This document shows positions 54,255 through 63,714 of a stretch of DNA of 64,000 nucleotides, one piece after another. Origin of the DNA: Prorocentrum cordatum. Its lineage: Eukaryota > Sar > Dinophyceae > Prorocentrales > Prorocentraceae. The position numbers and the translations under genes were made by a program. Positions within the stretch are counted from its first letter, which is position 1; each line of letters begins with the position of its first letter. The notes below the pieces were generated by a model. That model saw nothing but the letters and a program-made list of their open reading frames with translations, was not told the DNA's origin and ran no database searches. The DNA lies in contig CAUYUJ010006480.1 of the NCBI GenBank assembly GCA_963575745.1, forward strand, positions 110,001-174,000. Direction: 5' to 3'.

Positions 54255-54600
54255 ATGCTCCGGCTGCGCCCCAAGAGGCCTCGAAGAGGCCCCCAAGACG
54301 GCCCAAGAGGCTCCCAAGAGGCCCCCAAGACGGCCCAAGAAGGCCCCAAGAGGGGCCCAATAGAGGCCCCAGCGCGGGAGCGCGAACCCACATTTCGATC
54401 CCTCCGCCCCAAGATGACCCCCGAGACCACCAGCAGGCCCCCAAGGGGGCCCCCAAGGCCCCCAAGATGCCCAAATCAGGCCCCAGGAAACTTCAATTGG
54501 CCCCCAAGAGGCCTCAAGACACCCACAAAACCTCAAGAGGCTTCCGAGAGGCCTCCCAAGAGATCCCCACATGCATCCAAGATGCCTCTGACTTACAGCC
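54255..54600. repeat. Degenerate CCAAGA/GGCCC repeat, block 2
   Basis: Same words as 14470-15170, including a shared phrase CCGCCCCAAGA after a GCGAACC-type segment. Probably copies of one dispersed repeat. Confidence 0.75.
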
Positions 54601-54629
54601 TAGGCGCAGTGGCGGGATGAGCCGAACTC

Positions 54630-54783
54630 TACATAGATGCATACATGCATACCTGCACACATGCATGCACACATACATGCATGCATACATGCATACCGGC
54701 ATGCACATACTTATATACATACACACATACATACATACATACATACATACATACATACATACATACATACATACATACATACA

Positions 54784-54814
<31 letters not shown>

Positions 54815-55510
54815 GGACGCACATGCATGCATGCATGCATGCATGCATGCATACATACACACATGCATACATGCACACATACATGCATGACTCCGTATAC
54901 CATACGTACATAGATGCATGCATACACGCATGCATACATATACACACGTACATTCATTCGTTCGTCCACTCATTCATTTAACCCACCGCAAGCATACATA
55001 CATACATACATTCACGCACATACCGGCAGACAGGCAGACAGACAGACAGGCAGACAGGCAGACAGACAGAGAGACGTACATACAACCACGCATACGTACA
55101 CACATACATACATATAACCCTGCATACCTACACACCTACATACCGACCTACCTACCGACCTATATACCTACCTACATACAGACATACATACGTACGTACA
55201 CACGTGCACACAAACACACAAGCACAAACACACCTACCGATCGATCGACAGACACACATGCATACAGGCATACATGAACTCATGCATGCATGCATGCATG
55301 CATGCACACACATGTACATGCACACACACATAAGCATGTACACCTACCTGCACGCGCACACATACATACATACATACATACATACATACATACATACATA
55401 CATACATACATACATACATACATGCATGCATACAGATGCATACATGCACGCATGCATACATACATGATTGGAAACATGCATGCGTGTGCACATACATGCA
55501 CACATGCAAA

Positions 55511-55552
<42 letters not shown>

Positions 55553-55795
55553 CATACATACGTGCATACACGCAACTATACACACATGCACGTACATACA
55601 TACATACATACATACATGCATACATTACATTACATTACATTACATTTACATTACATTACATTACATTACATAACATAACATACATACATACATTCATTCA
55701 TACATACATACATACACATAAACACACATACATGCATCCATGCATGCATGCATGTAGACATATACATAAGCATATGTATACTTATATGTAGTGGG
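54630..55795. repeat. Mosaic of tetra- and pentanucleotide repeats
   Basis: In order: CATA/CATG tracts (54630-54990), CAGA (55027-55072), CCTA/CATA (55110-55200), CATG/CACA, a long CATA run (55355-55425), (TA)n (55516-55546), ACATT pentamers (55622-55676), CATA again. ORFs here are repeat artefacts. Confidence 0.9.
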
Positions 55796-55849
55796 CATGC
55801 GTGTTGTGGCCATATGTACTTGTGATCCATCTCTCTCTGTATCTCCTTG

Positions 55850-56131
55850 TCGTCCTCCACCTCCTCCTCCCTCCTTCTCCGTTTCCACTTCGCGGTCGTC
55901 GCTGTCCTCCCCCTCCTCATCTTCACCCCCTCCTCCCCCTCCTCCTCCTCCTCCTCCTCCTCCTCCTCCTCCTCCTCCTGATCCTCCTCCGTTCCGTCTC
56001 TATGATCTTGCTTCTCTTGCTGCTGCTCTTCCTCCTCCTCCTTCTCCTCCCCCTCTTCCGCGTCTCTCCCCTCTTCATAGTATTTATCCTCCCTCTCCTC
56101 CTCACCCTACTCCTCCCCTTCTATCTCTTTT

Positions 56132-56173
<42 letters not shown>

Positions 56174-56249
56174 CTTCCTCTTATCCTATCTCTCTCCCTT
56201 TCTCTCTGTCTTTATCTGTCTCTCTCTCTCTCTCTGTCGCTCTCTTTTG

Positions 56250-56280
<31 letters not shown>

Positions 56281-56442
56281 GCACCACCCTCGGCGCCGCA
56301 ACGGGAGGGTCGAGGCCCTGCCGCGGGGGCGCAGGCGTTCAGTCCTGGGGGGGCTTGGGCGCCTCTCGCACCCTGCCCGCCCGTCCGCGGGGGGGCCGCC
56401 CCGCACAGCAAGCCTCCTCCTCCTCCTCCTCCTCCTCCTCCT
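55850..56442. repeat. (CTC)n, (CT)n and (CCT)n tracts
   Basis: CTC-rich 55855-56120, (CT)n 56130-56280, and a final (CCT)n (56412-56442) that ends at the spliced-leader relic. Confidence 0.9.
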
Positions 56443-56456
56443 CATTTTGGCTCAAG
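56443..56456 (+). other. Spliced-leader relic at the 5' end of a retroposed gene
   Basis: CATTTTGGCTCAAG follows directly on a (CCT)n tract (56412-56442). It is 14 of 15 bases of the trimmed leader, with the first C replaced by T. Thirty-seven bases later the ATG of an intact ORF begins (56494). Confidence 0.85.
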
Positions 56457-56493
56457 CGACCGCAAGGTGCCGCCCCGTGCCCTCCTGCGCGCG

Positions 56494-57198
56494 ATGGCGA
56501 AGCCTAGAGGGGCTCTTCCTGCTGCGCCGAGCGGCGCCGACCTCGTGGAGGCGGCCGTTCGCGCGGCAATCCTGGCGAAGGGCGCCAGGCGCACGGTGGC
56601 CGCTGTGGCTCGTGCGACAGCCGCGGCTGTGCTCTCGGCACGCGCTGCGCCGTCGCCGCCGCCTGCGGGCTCCGGACGCGCCGAGGGCGCCTGCGCCGAG
56701 GTCCAGGTCAGGGACGACTCCGAGGACAAGGGCAAGGACAAGAACCTGGGCAAGGTCCTTCGGAGACGCCGCCGCCGCCAGCGTCTGGCGGAGGCGAAGC
56801 GTACGGCGGCTGCTGCGGCGGACGCCATGGACGAGGACGTCATCAACGATGAGTGGGCTGATGACCTGCGGCGCGACGCTGCTGGTCGTGATGTTCCTCT
56901 CGCTGGTGAGCCTCGGGCCGCTGCGGTGGCGGCTGCCCCCCTGGCGCTGGCGGCGCCCGCGGAGGCGGTGGCGGCTCCTGTGGCGCGGCCCTCGGCGGAG
57001 GCGGAGGCTGGCCTTGGGGCGGCGGCTGAGGGGCCTGGCTCGGACACGGCCGTGCGCGCGGAGTTGATCGCGCAGATCGTCGCGCTGCCAGTCGTGGCGG
57101 AGATCAGGTCAGCCCACGCGGGCACCTCCGTCGCGTTCGTCGAGGGCATGTCCACCGTCCAGTTGCGCGCCTTCCTGGAGGCGCACGGCAAGCGCTGA
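56494..57198 (+). CDS. Intronless ORF with spliced-leader relic (retrogene or LINE ORF1-like)
   Basis: 234 codons, ATG GCG AAG. Residues 1-50 are Ala/Arg-rich and helical (DLVEAAVRAAILAKGARRTV). Residues about 85-105 are very basic (KVLRRRRRRQRLAEAKR). An acidic stretch follows (MDEDVINDEWADDL), then an Ala-rich region and a helical C-terminus (ELIAQIVALPVVAEIR ... TVQLRAFLEAHGKR). Codons are GC-rich and there is no intron. The leader relic shows the DNA copy came from a trans-spliced mRNA. Both edges of the insert meet (CCT)n tracts. The N-terminus faintly recalls proteins that accompany dinoflagellate LINEs, so an ORF1-like origin is possible; function unknown. It lies antisense within the large intron of the repeat-protein gene. 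Confidence 0.6.
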   Translation: MAKPRGALPAAPSGADLVEAAVRAAILAKGARRTVAAVARATAAAVLSARAAPSPPPAGSGRAEGACAEVQVRDDSEDKGKDKNLGKVLRRRRRRQRLAEAKRTAAAAADAMDEDVINDEWADDLRRDAAGRDVPLAGEPRAAAVAAAPLALAAPAEAVAAPVARPSAEAEAGLGAAAEGPGSDTAVRAELIAQIVALPVVAEIRSAHAGTSVAFVEGMSTVQLRAFLEAHGKR

Positions 57199-57412
57199 GG
57201 GCCTGGCCTGTCTGGGCCCCACTGCCGCCGATGGTTGGGCCGCTGCTTGCATGCCCCAGGCGCGCATTGGGTGTTCCCAGGCAGGCCCTTCCCCGTCCGT
57301 CGGCACCACGTGTGAGCCTCTCACGGAAGCTCGGTTGGTGTACGGCGGCGGGGCCATTCTTCTTCATGCAGGGCGTGTCTGGGCAACTTAGACGCGTCTC
57401 TCGCTCGCTCGG
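57199..57412 (+). other. 3' untranslated part of the retroposed insert
   Basis: 214 bases after the TGA without repeats, ending where the second (CCT)n tract starts (57413). No poly(A) tail is visible, so the 3' boundary of the insertion is not proven. Confidence 0.35.
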
Positions 57413-57453
57413 TCCTCCTCCTCCTCCTCCTCCTCCTCCTCCTCCTCCTCCTC

Positions 57454-57480
<27 letters not shown>
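57413..57480. repeat. (CCT)n tract
   Basis: Marks the 3' edge of the retroposed insert. Confidence 0.9.
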
Positions 57481-57485
<5 letters not shown>

Positions 57486-57707
57486 GACCGTGATGCACCC
57501 GAAGCACACGACGCGGGAGGCGAAGAGCGGCGAGGCGCCGAAGCTCGCCGCGAGGCCGAGCGCACCGCGCCAGGGCCGAGGGCGGGGGCCGACCCCCGCC
57601 GCAGCCAGCAGGCGCCCCGCCTGCCGCAGAGCGGCCCGATCCCTGGAGCTCTCGCCTCACGCCGACTTGGCCCCCCCCCCTCGGGGGCCCGTGCGCCCAC
57701 GGCGCCG

Positions 57708-58128
57708 TCAGCCGAGCGGGTCCAGGGGTTCCAGGCCGTCGGGCTCGTGCGTCCAGGACGCCTTCGTGCCGTCGAGGAGGACCGAGGGAGAGACGCGCCC
57801 GCGGAGCGCCACCAGATGGACGATCTTCCCCTCGATCCCCGCCCTGGGGGCCCGTGCGGATCCGCACCCGCATGCCCTTCGCAAGGGGGGCATGGGCGGC
57901 AGCTGCCGCGCTGGGCTGGGGGCCCGCCTCCGCGCCGCCGCTGCTCGTGGCCACCCCCGTTCGCCGCAGTGGGAGCTCGTCGGCCCAGCTGTCGTCAGCC
58001 AGGGGCGAGGGCGGGGCCGCGCGGCCCAGGTCCCGCGAGCCCCCGCCCGCGCGCGCCAGCACCGAAGGGGCCGAAGCAGCCTGCTCCAGCCCCGCTCCAG
58101 CAGCGGCCGTCTCCACCTCGACCTCCAT
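57708..58128 (-). pseudogene. Small KOW-like gene interrupted by a frameshift
   Basis: From the ATG at 58128 the frame reads MEVEVETAAAGAGLEQ ... PLADDSWADELPLRR ... LAKGMRVRIRTGPQ, then near 57840-57850 the sense passes to another frame: GIEGKIVHLVALRGRVSPSV, then LLDGTKASWTHEPDGLEPLD and PLG-stop at 57708. Joined, this is about 140 residues with a KOW-type pattern (G-V-x-I-x-G-P-x-G-G-x-x-G-x-I-V). The break lies at a run of G/C bases, so a sequencing error is as likely as a real one-base change. It is on the same strand as the host repeat-protein gene and inside its 9.65 kb intron. Function unknown. Confidence 0.45.
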
Positions 58129-58202
58129 CGCGCCCTCGGTTCGTCCCGCAAGGCCGCCCGCTCCACCACGCCCACGCCACCGTCAGCGCCGCCGAGGGCG
58201 GC

Positions 58203-58228
58203 CTCTCTGTCTCTCTCTCTCTCTCTCT

Positions 58229-58265
<37 letters not shown>

Positions 58266-58269
58266 GTTT

Positions 58270-58309
<40 letters not shown>

Positions 58310-58470
58310 CCTCCTCCCCTCCCCCCGTCTCTCGAACTCTCTCTCCTTGTATCTCCCCCTCCCTCTCTCTCCAATTTGTTCCTCTCCCTTTCCTCCTGCC
58401 CTCCTCATCCTCCTCCTCCTGCCCCTCCTCCTCATAATGCTTCATCCTCCTCCTCCTCTCGTCATCATGC
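58203..58470. repeat. (CT)n then (CTC)n tracts
   Basis: Dinucleotide 58205-58308, then trinucleotide to 58515, close to the exon 2 donor at 58548. Confidence 0.9.
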
Positions 58471-58547
58471 TCTTCCTCCTCCTCCTCCTCGCCGTCCTCC
58501 TCCTCCTCCTCCATGTCGCCCTGACCGTATTACTCTTGGGGCGCCAC

Positions 58548-58642
58548 CTCTTCTTAGCGTGGGACCACCCCTTCTGCCAGTTGCCCATGCCAGAGTCGCA
58601 GTCGAACTCGCAGCCCAGCAGGAACCTGTCGCAGCAGAAGTC
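58548..58642 (-). CDS. Exon 2 of TSP3-like repeat protein (second GWSxxKK module)
   Basis: This exon is 95 bases, phase 0 in and phase 2 out. It encodes DFCCDRF, which completes the CC of the first module, then GCEFDC and GMGNWQKGWSHAKK. The module is clearly paralogous to the one in exon 1 (FDC..G..NW.KGWS..KK). The acceptor is GGAG|GAC. The donor is AGAG|GTGGCG, the one ordinary GT donor among the introns resolved here. The predicted next residues are R then WCC, and they are found at 48895. The intron to exon 3 is about 9.65 kb and holds the small KOW-like gene, the spliced-leader retrogene, LINE debris and several repeat arrays. Confidence 0.7.
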
Positions 58643-59784
58643 CTCCAACGAGGGGTTTCCCCCCCCCCCCCCCCGCTCACCCCACATGAACAGCAACCGT
58701 GGATCCCAGGCTTCTGGCAGGTGAGTGCATCAATGCTCACTTCCTATCTTCAAGAACGGTCGGAGGATCTGTCGCGCATCAGGCGCAGGCTGCTTCCAGA
58801 ACATATATGGGCCCCGCTGCCTCAGTGATTGAGGCAGCTTCCAGCAGTACACGGCAGGATCGTGCCACCCACCGCGTGACTCCTCGTGGCCCTTTATGAT
58901 GAGTGTCCCCGAGCCACGTGGATCGTGGCGGCCAGGAGGCTCCTCCAACCACTCCCTCCCCTCCCCTAAACCCTCCTCTTCCCCATCCTTTAAGTGGAGA
59001 ACCGACTACAAAGTCGATTTACCCCAACATCGATTTGTTCGTCGAATCCGTAAAGGAAGTACGTAGGAATGTTCGTAGATCTACGAACGTTCTGCGCATC
59101 TTTCTCAAATTGGGGTCAATCAATTCTGTAGTCGATCTCCTACTCGAATCCTCCGCCAATCCTCGCCCCTGCACCCGCATTCTCACTCCCTCTCCTCTGC
59201 CCTCCTCCCCTCGCCTAGGCGCCCCGGTTCCCCCGCCCTCTTCGGTTCCTCCTCCTCGCCTCTCCCCTCCCCTCCCCTCCATTCCCCTCCCCCAACCCTC
59301 TCCTCCTCCCCTCCTCCCCCTCCCTTCCCTGCCCACCCGCCCCTTATCTCCCTCATCCCCCCTCCTCCTTCCGGCCCCCCCCTCCTCCACTCCCCTCCTC
59401 CCCCAGATCGCCTCCCCTCTCCCCTCTGGGCTGCGTTGGGTACGCCTCCCCTGGGCGCGAGAAGCGACGGATAGCGACACCCGCCCCGCCGCAGCCGCGC
59501 AAACACGCGACGGGACCAGACCCGAGCCTCGGCACCGCGGCACCCGAAGCAAGCGCGCACCCACCCGAGGACCCGACGACGCCGACGTTGACGACGACAA
59601 CGACGACGACGCCGACGCAGACGCCGACGCCGACGACGACGCCCCGGCGGGCGAGCGCAGCGGATCCAACAACGACTCCGACCCAGTGCGGCCGCCACCA
59701 CGGGCAACGCCTCCCAGGACGCCCGCAGGCAGCCCTCGGTCGACTCCAGCGACGGGGGCATCGAGCCCAGCATCGAGTCCAGCT

Positions 59785-59960
59785 AAGAAGAAGCCAAGAC
59801 GAGGATGAAATCGGATGAGGATAAATCGAGAATCTCTGAGATCCAGCGGCTCTGGAGGATGTCTCGGGCGCCGCGGCCTTCTCAGAGCTTTCTGGAATGC
59901 TGTGAGAGCGTCCCAGAACGGCCTGGAAATGATTTATCCTCGTCCCTGGCCCCGCCCGAC
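59785..59960. mobile_element. R1 family element, copy at 59.8 kb
   Basis: This is the most diverged of the four copies. It has AGAAGAAGCCAAGACGAGG at the left and CGTCCCTGGCCCCGCCCG at the right, and the shared ATCGAGAATCTCTGAGATC and GCTCTGGAGGATG interior. The terminal repeats are weak, and no clear target duplication was seen. Confidence 0.6.
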
Positions 59961-60639
59961 CAGGTCCACAAGGTGGCAGGCAGCATCGACGGATGGATCC
60001 TCTCCTCAATCGAATCTGGCGACAAGGGCATCAAGTCCAGCATCGAGCCCAGCGCAACCAAGTGGCAGGCAGCATCGACGGATGGAACCGGCGGCAAGCG
60101 ACACCAGCAGTTCAACGGAACATGAAATTCCAAGAAGCAGGGACCGTCAGGAGGCCTGACTAGAATCAGCTCAGAAAGTCCGCAAGCTACGATAGCGATA
60201 ACAGGCCCAACGATGGCTCCGCTGGTCTCAACAGCCTCAACCAAGACAAGCACAACGACACGCAACCCATGGGTCCCAAACATCACCAAGCTTGCCCACG
60301 ATAATACACGGGTCGCCAGAGCAGCACGCGAAACTAGCATGATTGGATAAACAACGTCAGAAAACATCACAGCAGCACGTCAAGGTACCCGGAACGGGAA
60401 ACATCAACAACCCAAACCAGCGACCAAAAGGAATGGATAAACTCTTGCATCAACAGACTTACGCGCACAGGCGCACCAGCGCCCACACCTAGCATAACAA
60501 GTAGCATTGCAACAAACGGTCGAAGACGGATACGAAGCACCACGCACATACATACATTTCGGGGTCGAAGGCACCCTCCGCACCACACAAACCAGCTGGC
60601 ACGTTCCTACCTCCTCCATTTCCCCTCCTCCCTCATTGC

Positions 60640-60775
60640 GTCTCCTCCTCCTCCTCCTCCTCCTCCTCCTCCGTCTACCAACCCTCTTCATCATCTCTTC
60701 CTCCGCATCGTCAACATGTTTCTACCTCTCCTCCTCCTCCTCCTCCTCCTCCTCCTCCTCCTCCTCCTCCTGAGT
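60640..60775. repeat. (CTC)n tract
   Basis: Between exon 1 and exon 2 of the repeat-protein gene. Confidence 0.9.
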
Positions 60776-60914
60776 CTCCTCGGCCTACTGGCCCTCATTC
60801 TCTTTCTGTATCCTCATCCTATTCCTGCTGCTTCTCATGCTGCTGCCCGTCCTGCTCCTCCACCTCCTTGTCACCATCCCCCTGTCTCCTTCTCGTCCTT
60901 TCCCCTCCCCTGTC

Positions 60915-61298
60915 CTTCTTGTCCTCCGACCAGCCCTTGCGCCAATTATCGAGACCCTGCGTGCAATCGAACGACCCGTTCGCTCCGATGTAGAGGTCGC
61001 CGTCGACGTCGATGTGGCCGGGTCCTGTGCCATCCTCGAAGTTACCCGACCTCAAAGCCACCCCCCCCTGAGCCAGATCCATGCTGATGCAATAGGTTCG
61101 CACTGCCCGATCCCGATCCAAATCCTGATCCTGCCCTGGTCGGCTCGATCCATCCCAGAACGCGGATCGCCCCTGCGATGTGGAGGGCCCGATCCGTCGT
61201 ACGGATCCCGATGGAACGACGCCTGCCGCTGAAAGCGTGGCCACGAGAACGCAGACCCAGAGCACCGGGCCCCTTCGCCGAAGGCCCCAGGGCCCCAT
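60915..61298 (-). CDS. Exon 1 of TSP3-like secreted repeat protein (signal peptide + first NWxKGWSxxKK module)
   Basis: Open for 128 codons from an ATG at 61298. Residues 1 to about 26 look like a secretion signal: Arg-rich start, then a hydrophobic stretch rich in V, L and A, ending near SAAG. A DVDGDLYIG stretch follows, then a Cys-containing module ending FDC..GLDNWRKGWSEDKK. I end the exon after AAGAAG at 60915, because the next exon (58642) continues the module as DFCC. The inferred junction AAG|GACAGG to GGAG|GACTTC is phase 0 with a GA donor. I recall the GWSxxKKxWCC module from dinoflagellate predicted proteins, but its function is unknown. The ATG and signal are seen in the sequence; the splice is inferred. 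Residues about 27-90 could contain a hidden intron. Confidence 0.65.
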
Positions 61299-62171
61299 GG
61301 AGGTACCCCCAACAGAGGGAGTTCCGGGGTGGAGGGCCCAAGCACGAAGGACTCAGGGGGGAATTACTCTTGCAGAGCTGGGGTTGCCCTGAACCCTTCG
61401 CGCCAGCTGCACGCTGGGACAAGACTCCTACCCCCTCTCCCTCTCTCCATTCTTATCTCTGCTCTCTCTTGCCTCCTGCCTGCCTCCTCCCACGTCGTCC
61501 TGACTCCTCCACCCTCCTATCTCCTCCCTCCTTCTCTTTCTCTTCATCCTCCTCCTCCTCCCTCACAGGCGTCCTCCCGCTTCTCCTCCTTTACCTTCTC
61601 ATCCTCCTTCTTCTGCATCATCCAGATTCTCCTCCACTAGTTCCCTCCTTCCTCTTCCTCCTCCTCCTACTCCTCCGTCCCTTTGTCATATAGATACTAA
61701 CTCCTCCTCGTCCGACCACCAGACGTGTTGGTAGGGCAAACCAAGCGTTCGCCTGAGACGTCGTCACAGCTGATGAGCCTCGACCTTGAACAGTGCAAGA
61801 GTTGCAAAGATAGATGGCGGATGGCTCCCTGACTGTGACTCTCGCATGAGCGCCGCGTGTTTGCACCAGCTACGCTGATGCAAGACGGTCCGTTGACAAA
61901 ATGTAGATCCCGCCTCAGAGCTGGGCGCATTCTTCCTAAGCGCCCGCGACTGTTACAGGAAGTGGAGATGGGTTCCTCTTCAAAAGAGGGCATTCGCCTT
62001 CACGCCACGCACGGTCGACTTAAACGTCTGCAGCAGCTACAAGGATGGAGGACTGCCCCTCTTCATAATGGGGCTATCGTGAGATACGTTTTAACATCCT
62101 AAGACCACAACAAACTTGAACATACTTCACAGTTGCACGGATAGAAAGCGGTCCAGGATCAAAATGGGGCT

Positions 62172-62241
62172 CTCGCGATGATGAGGATGATGATGCTACT
62201 GCTGCTGATGTTGATGTTGTTGCTGGTGCTGGTGCTGCTGC

Positions 62242-62275
<34 letters not shown>

Positions 62276-62290
62276 ATGATGAAATGATGA
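62172..62290. repeat. (GAT)n/(GCT)n tract
   Basis: Mixed trinucleotides. The flanks at 62325-62385 and 62605-62665 look like a diverged duplicate. Confidence 0.8.
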
Positions 62291-62880
62291 TGGTTACTGG
62301 GCCTCTCTTTCTGGGTGGAGAATATGTCGAATATGATATCGATGCTGTCTGCATTGCGGCGTTGGTCCCTGGGCCACTTCTGAGCCCAGGAACGCAAACT
62401 TCTACAGACCAGAACCAGTTTAAAGCACACCTTCGGTGCCGAAGACGCAGAGAGCAGAGCGTCATTTAGAAGGGAATGGCATTGTGCCGCGAGAGACTTG
62501 AGCATAAACACCATGGGACGGACATACACATGGCAACGTGTCGAGATCAAACGGATTCAACGCCGCGCCGGCACACACACTACTGGGCACCATTCTTCGT
62601 GTGGACTATATGTCTAAAATGAGAGCGACGCCGTCTAGACTGCGGCGCGAATCCCATGGCCACTTCGGCGCCGAAGAAAGAAAACTCGACAAACCGGAAG
62701 CCGCAGCGTCGAGCTAGTCGGTGCATCCCGGATCGTGGAGAACTCCCCATACTTGGTTTCAGGGAGGCCGACAAAGGGCTCGGGCTTTTTCCGCGGGGAT
62801 CCGAGCGAACAGCCTATTTCATTTAGGGGGGTAAGGGCGGGCGATGGATGTCCACTTCTGGCCCCCAAGCCGCCCCCCCA

Positions 62881-63093
62881 TCAATTGAGAGTGTCGTCTG
62901 TTCGTGCGAGAGCGAATGCCTCGCCGGCCCTGACATCGCATGGCGGCGAGCTTTTCCACATCTTTGTCGCGCGCACTTCCACGAAGAAAACGGGCCCCTT
63001 CCGACGGCAGGCCGCCATCGCACAATAATCGTAGCCGATTTCGTGCACGCGAGGATTCTGCATCATAGCCCAGGCTCGGGGCGCGACCCACAT
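62881..63093 (-). CDS. Candidate terminal exon, unknown protein
   Basis: The frame reads VHEIGYDYCAMAACRRKGPV, then FFVEVRATKMWKSSPPCDVR and AGEAFALARTDDTLN-stop (62881). A possible acceptor is ATGATGCAG|AATCCT near 63057. The composition is more coding-like than the other frames. A further minus frame at 63424-63239 (KLLSGTSDSVGRSILPTENS ... LAKAMRWEPVVLGIAP) may be an upstream exon. Confidence 0.35.
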   Translation of the reverse strand: MWVAPRAWAMMQNPRVHEIGYDYCAMAACRRKGPVFFVEVRATKMWKSSPPCDVRAGEAFALARTDDTLN

Positions 63094-63714
63094 TCTGTTG
63101 GACAGAGGATTTTCCCATGCCCAAATTACGCGAAAGAGATTGAGGCTCTGGCGTATAAGCAGGCGTTACCTTCGACAACCTTCCCCCGTTCGTGAGCGGG
63201 GAGATTCGGGAGGCCCCGCAGATTCCAGCGATCGCGAATCACGGGCGCGCGGCCCCTGGCGATGGAGAGGCTGGCGCGATGCCGAGCACGACAGGCTCCC
63301 AACGCATCGCCTTTGCGAGTCTTGATGCGTCTAAACTGTTTTCGGTTGGCAAGATTGAACGACCCACCGAATCTGATGTCCCACTCAACAGCTTGAAGCC
63401 CTCAGCACGGACGGCCCTGGCCACCCCGCAGCAGCCCGATAACTGATTCTAGAACGCGCCCTCCCTTGCGGCGGCGGCCAGATGGCGGGCTCGGTACCTG
63501 GCCCGGGGCGCGCGCCGCGACATGTGCCTCGCAGTCCCTGAGCCTGTTCTGCTGGCCCATCGGACTGCTCGCTCATCTGCGATGCGACGCGGCCGCGCTT
63601 CTCGTGCCGCTCCGGGCCCTTGGTCGAAGCCCACAGGCGTCGCCTCTGAATCTGGCGAAGCGCCCGCGCGCTCCTCAGCCTCTCCCAGCTGGGGCCCGAG
63701 CGCCTCGTGAGGCA

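Larger units (their letters stand above)
58700..60900. other. Intron 1 of the repeat-protein gene
   Basis: Contains an R1 copy, CTC tracts and a duplicated phrase (AAGTGGCAGGCAGCATCGAC near 59972 and 60059). No gene was recognised. Confidence 0.45.

Noticed and set aside
54514-55678. Cys/Tyr/Val- and His/Ile/Thr-rich ORFs
   Set aside because: Translations of CATA/CATG repeats.
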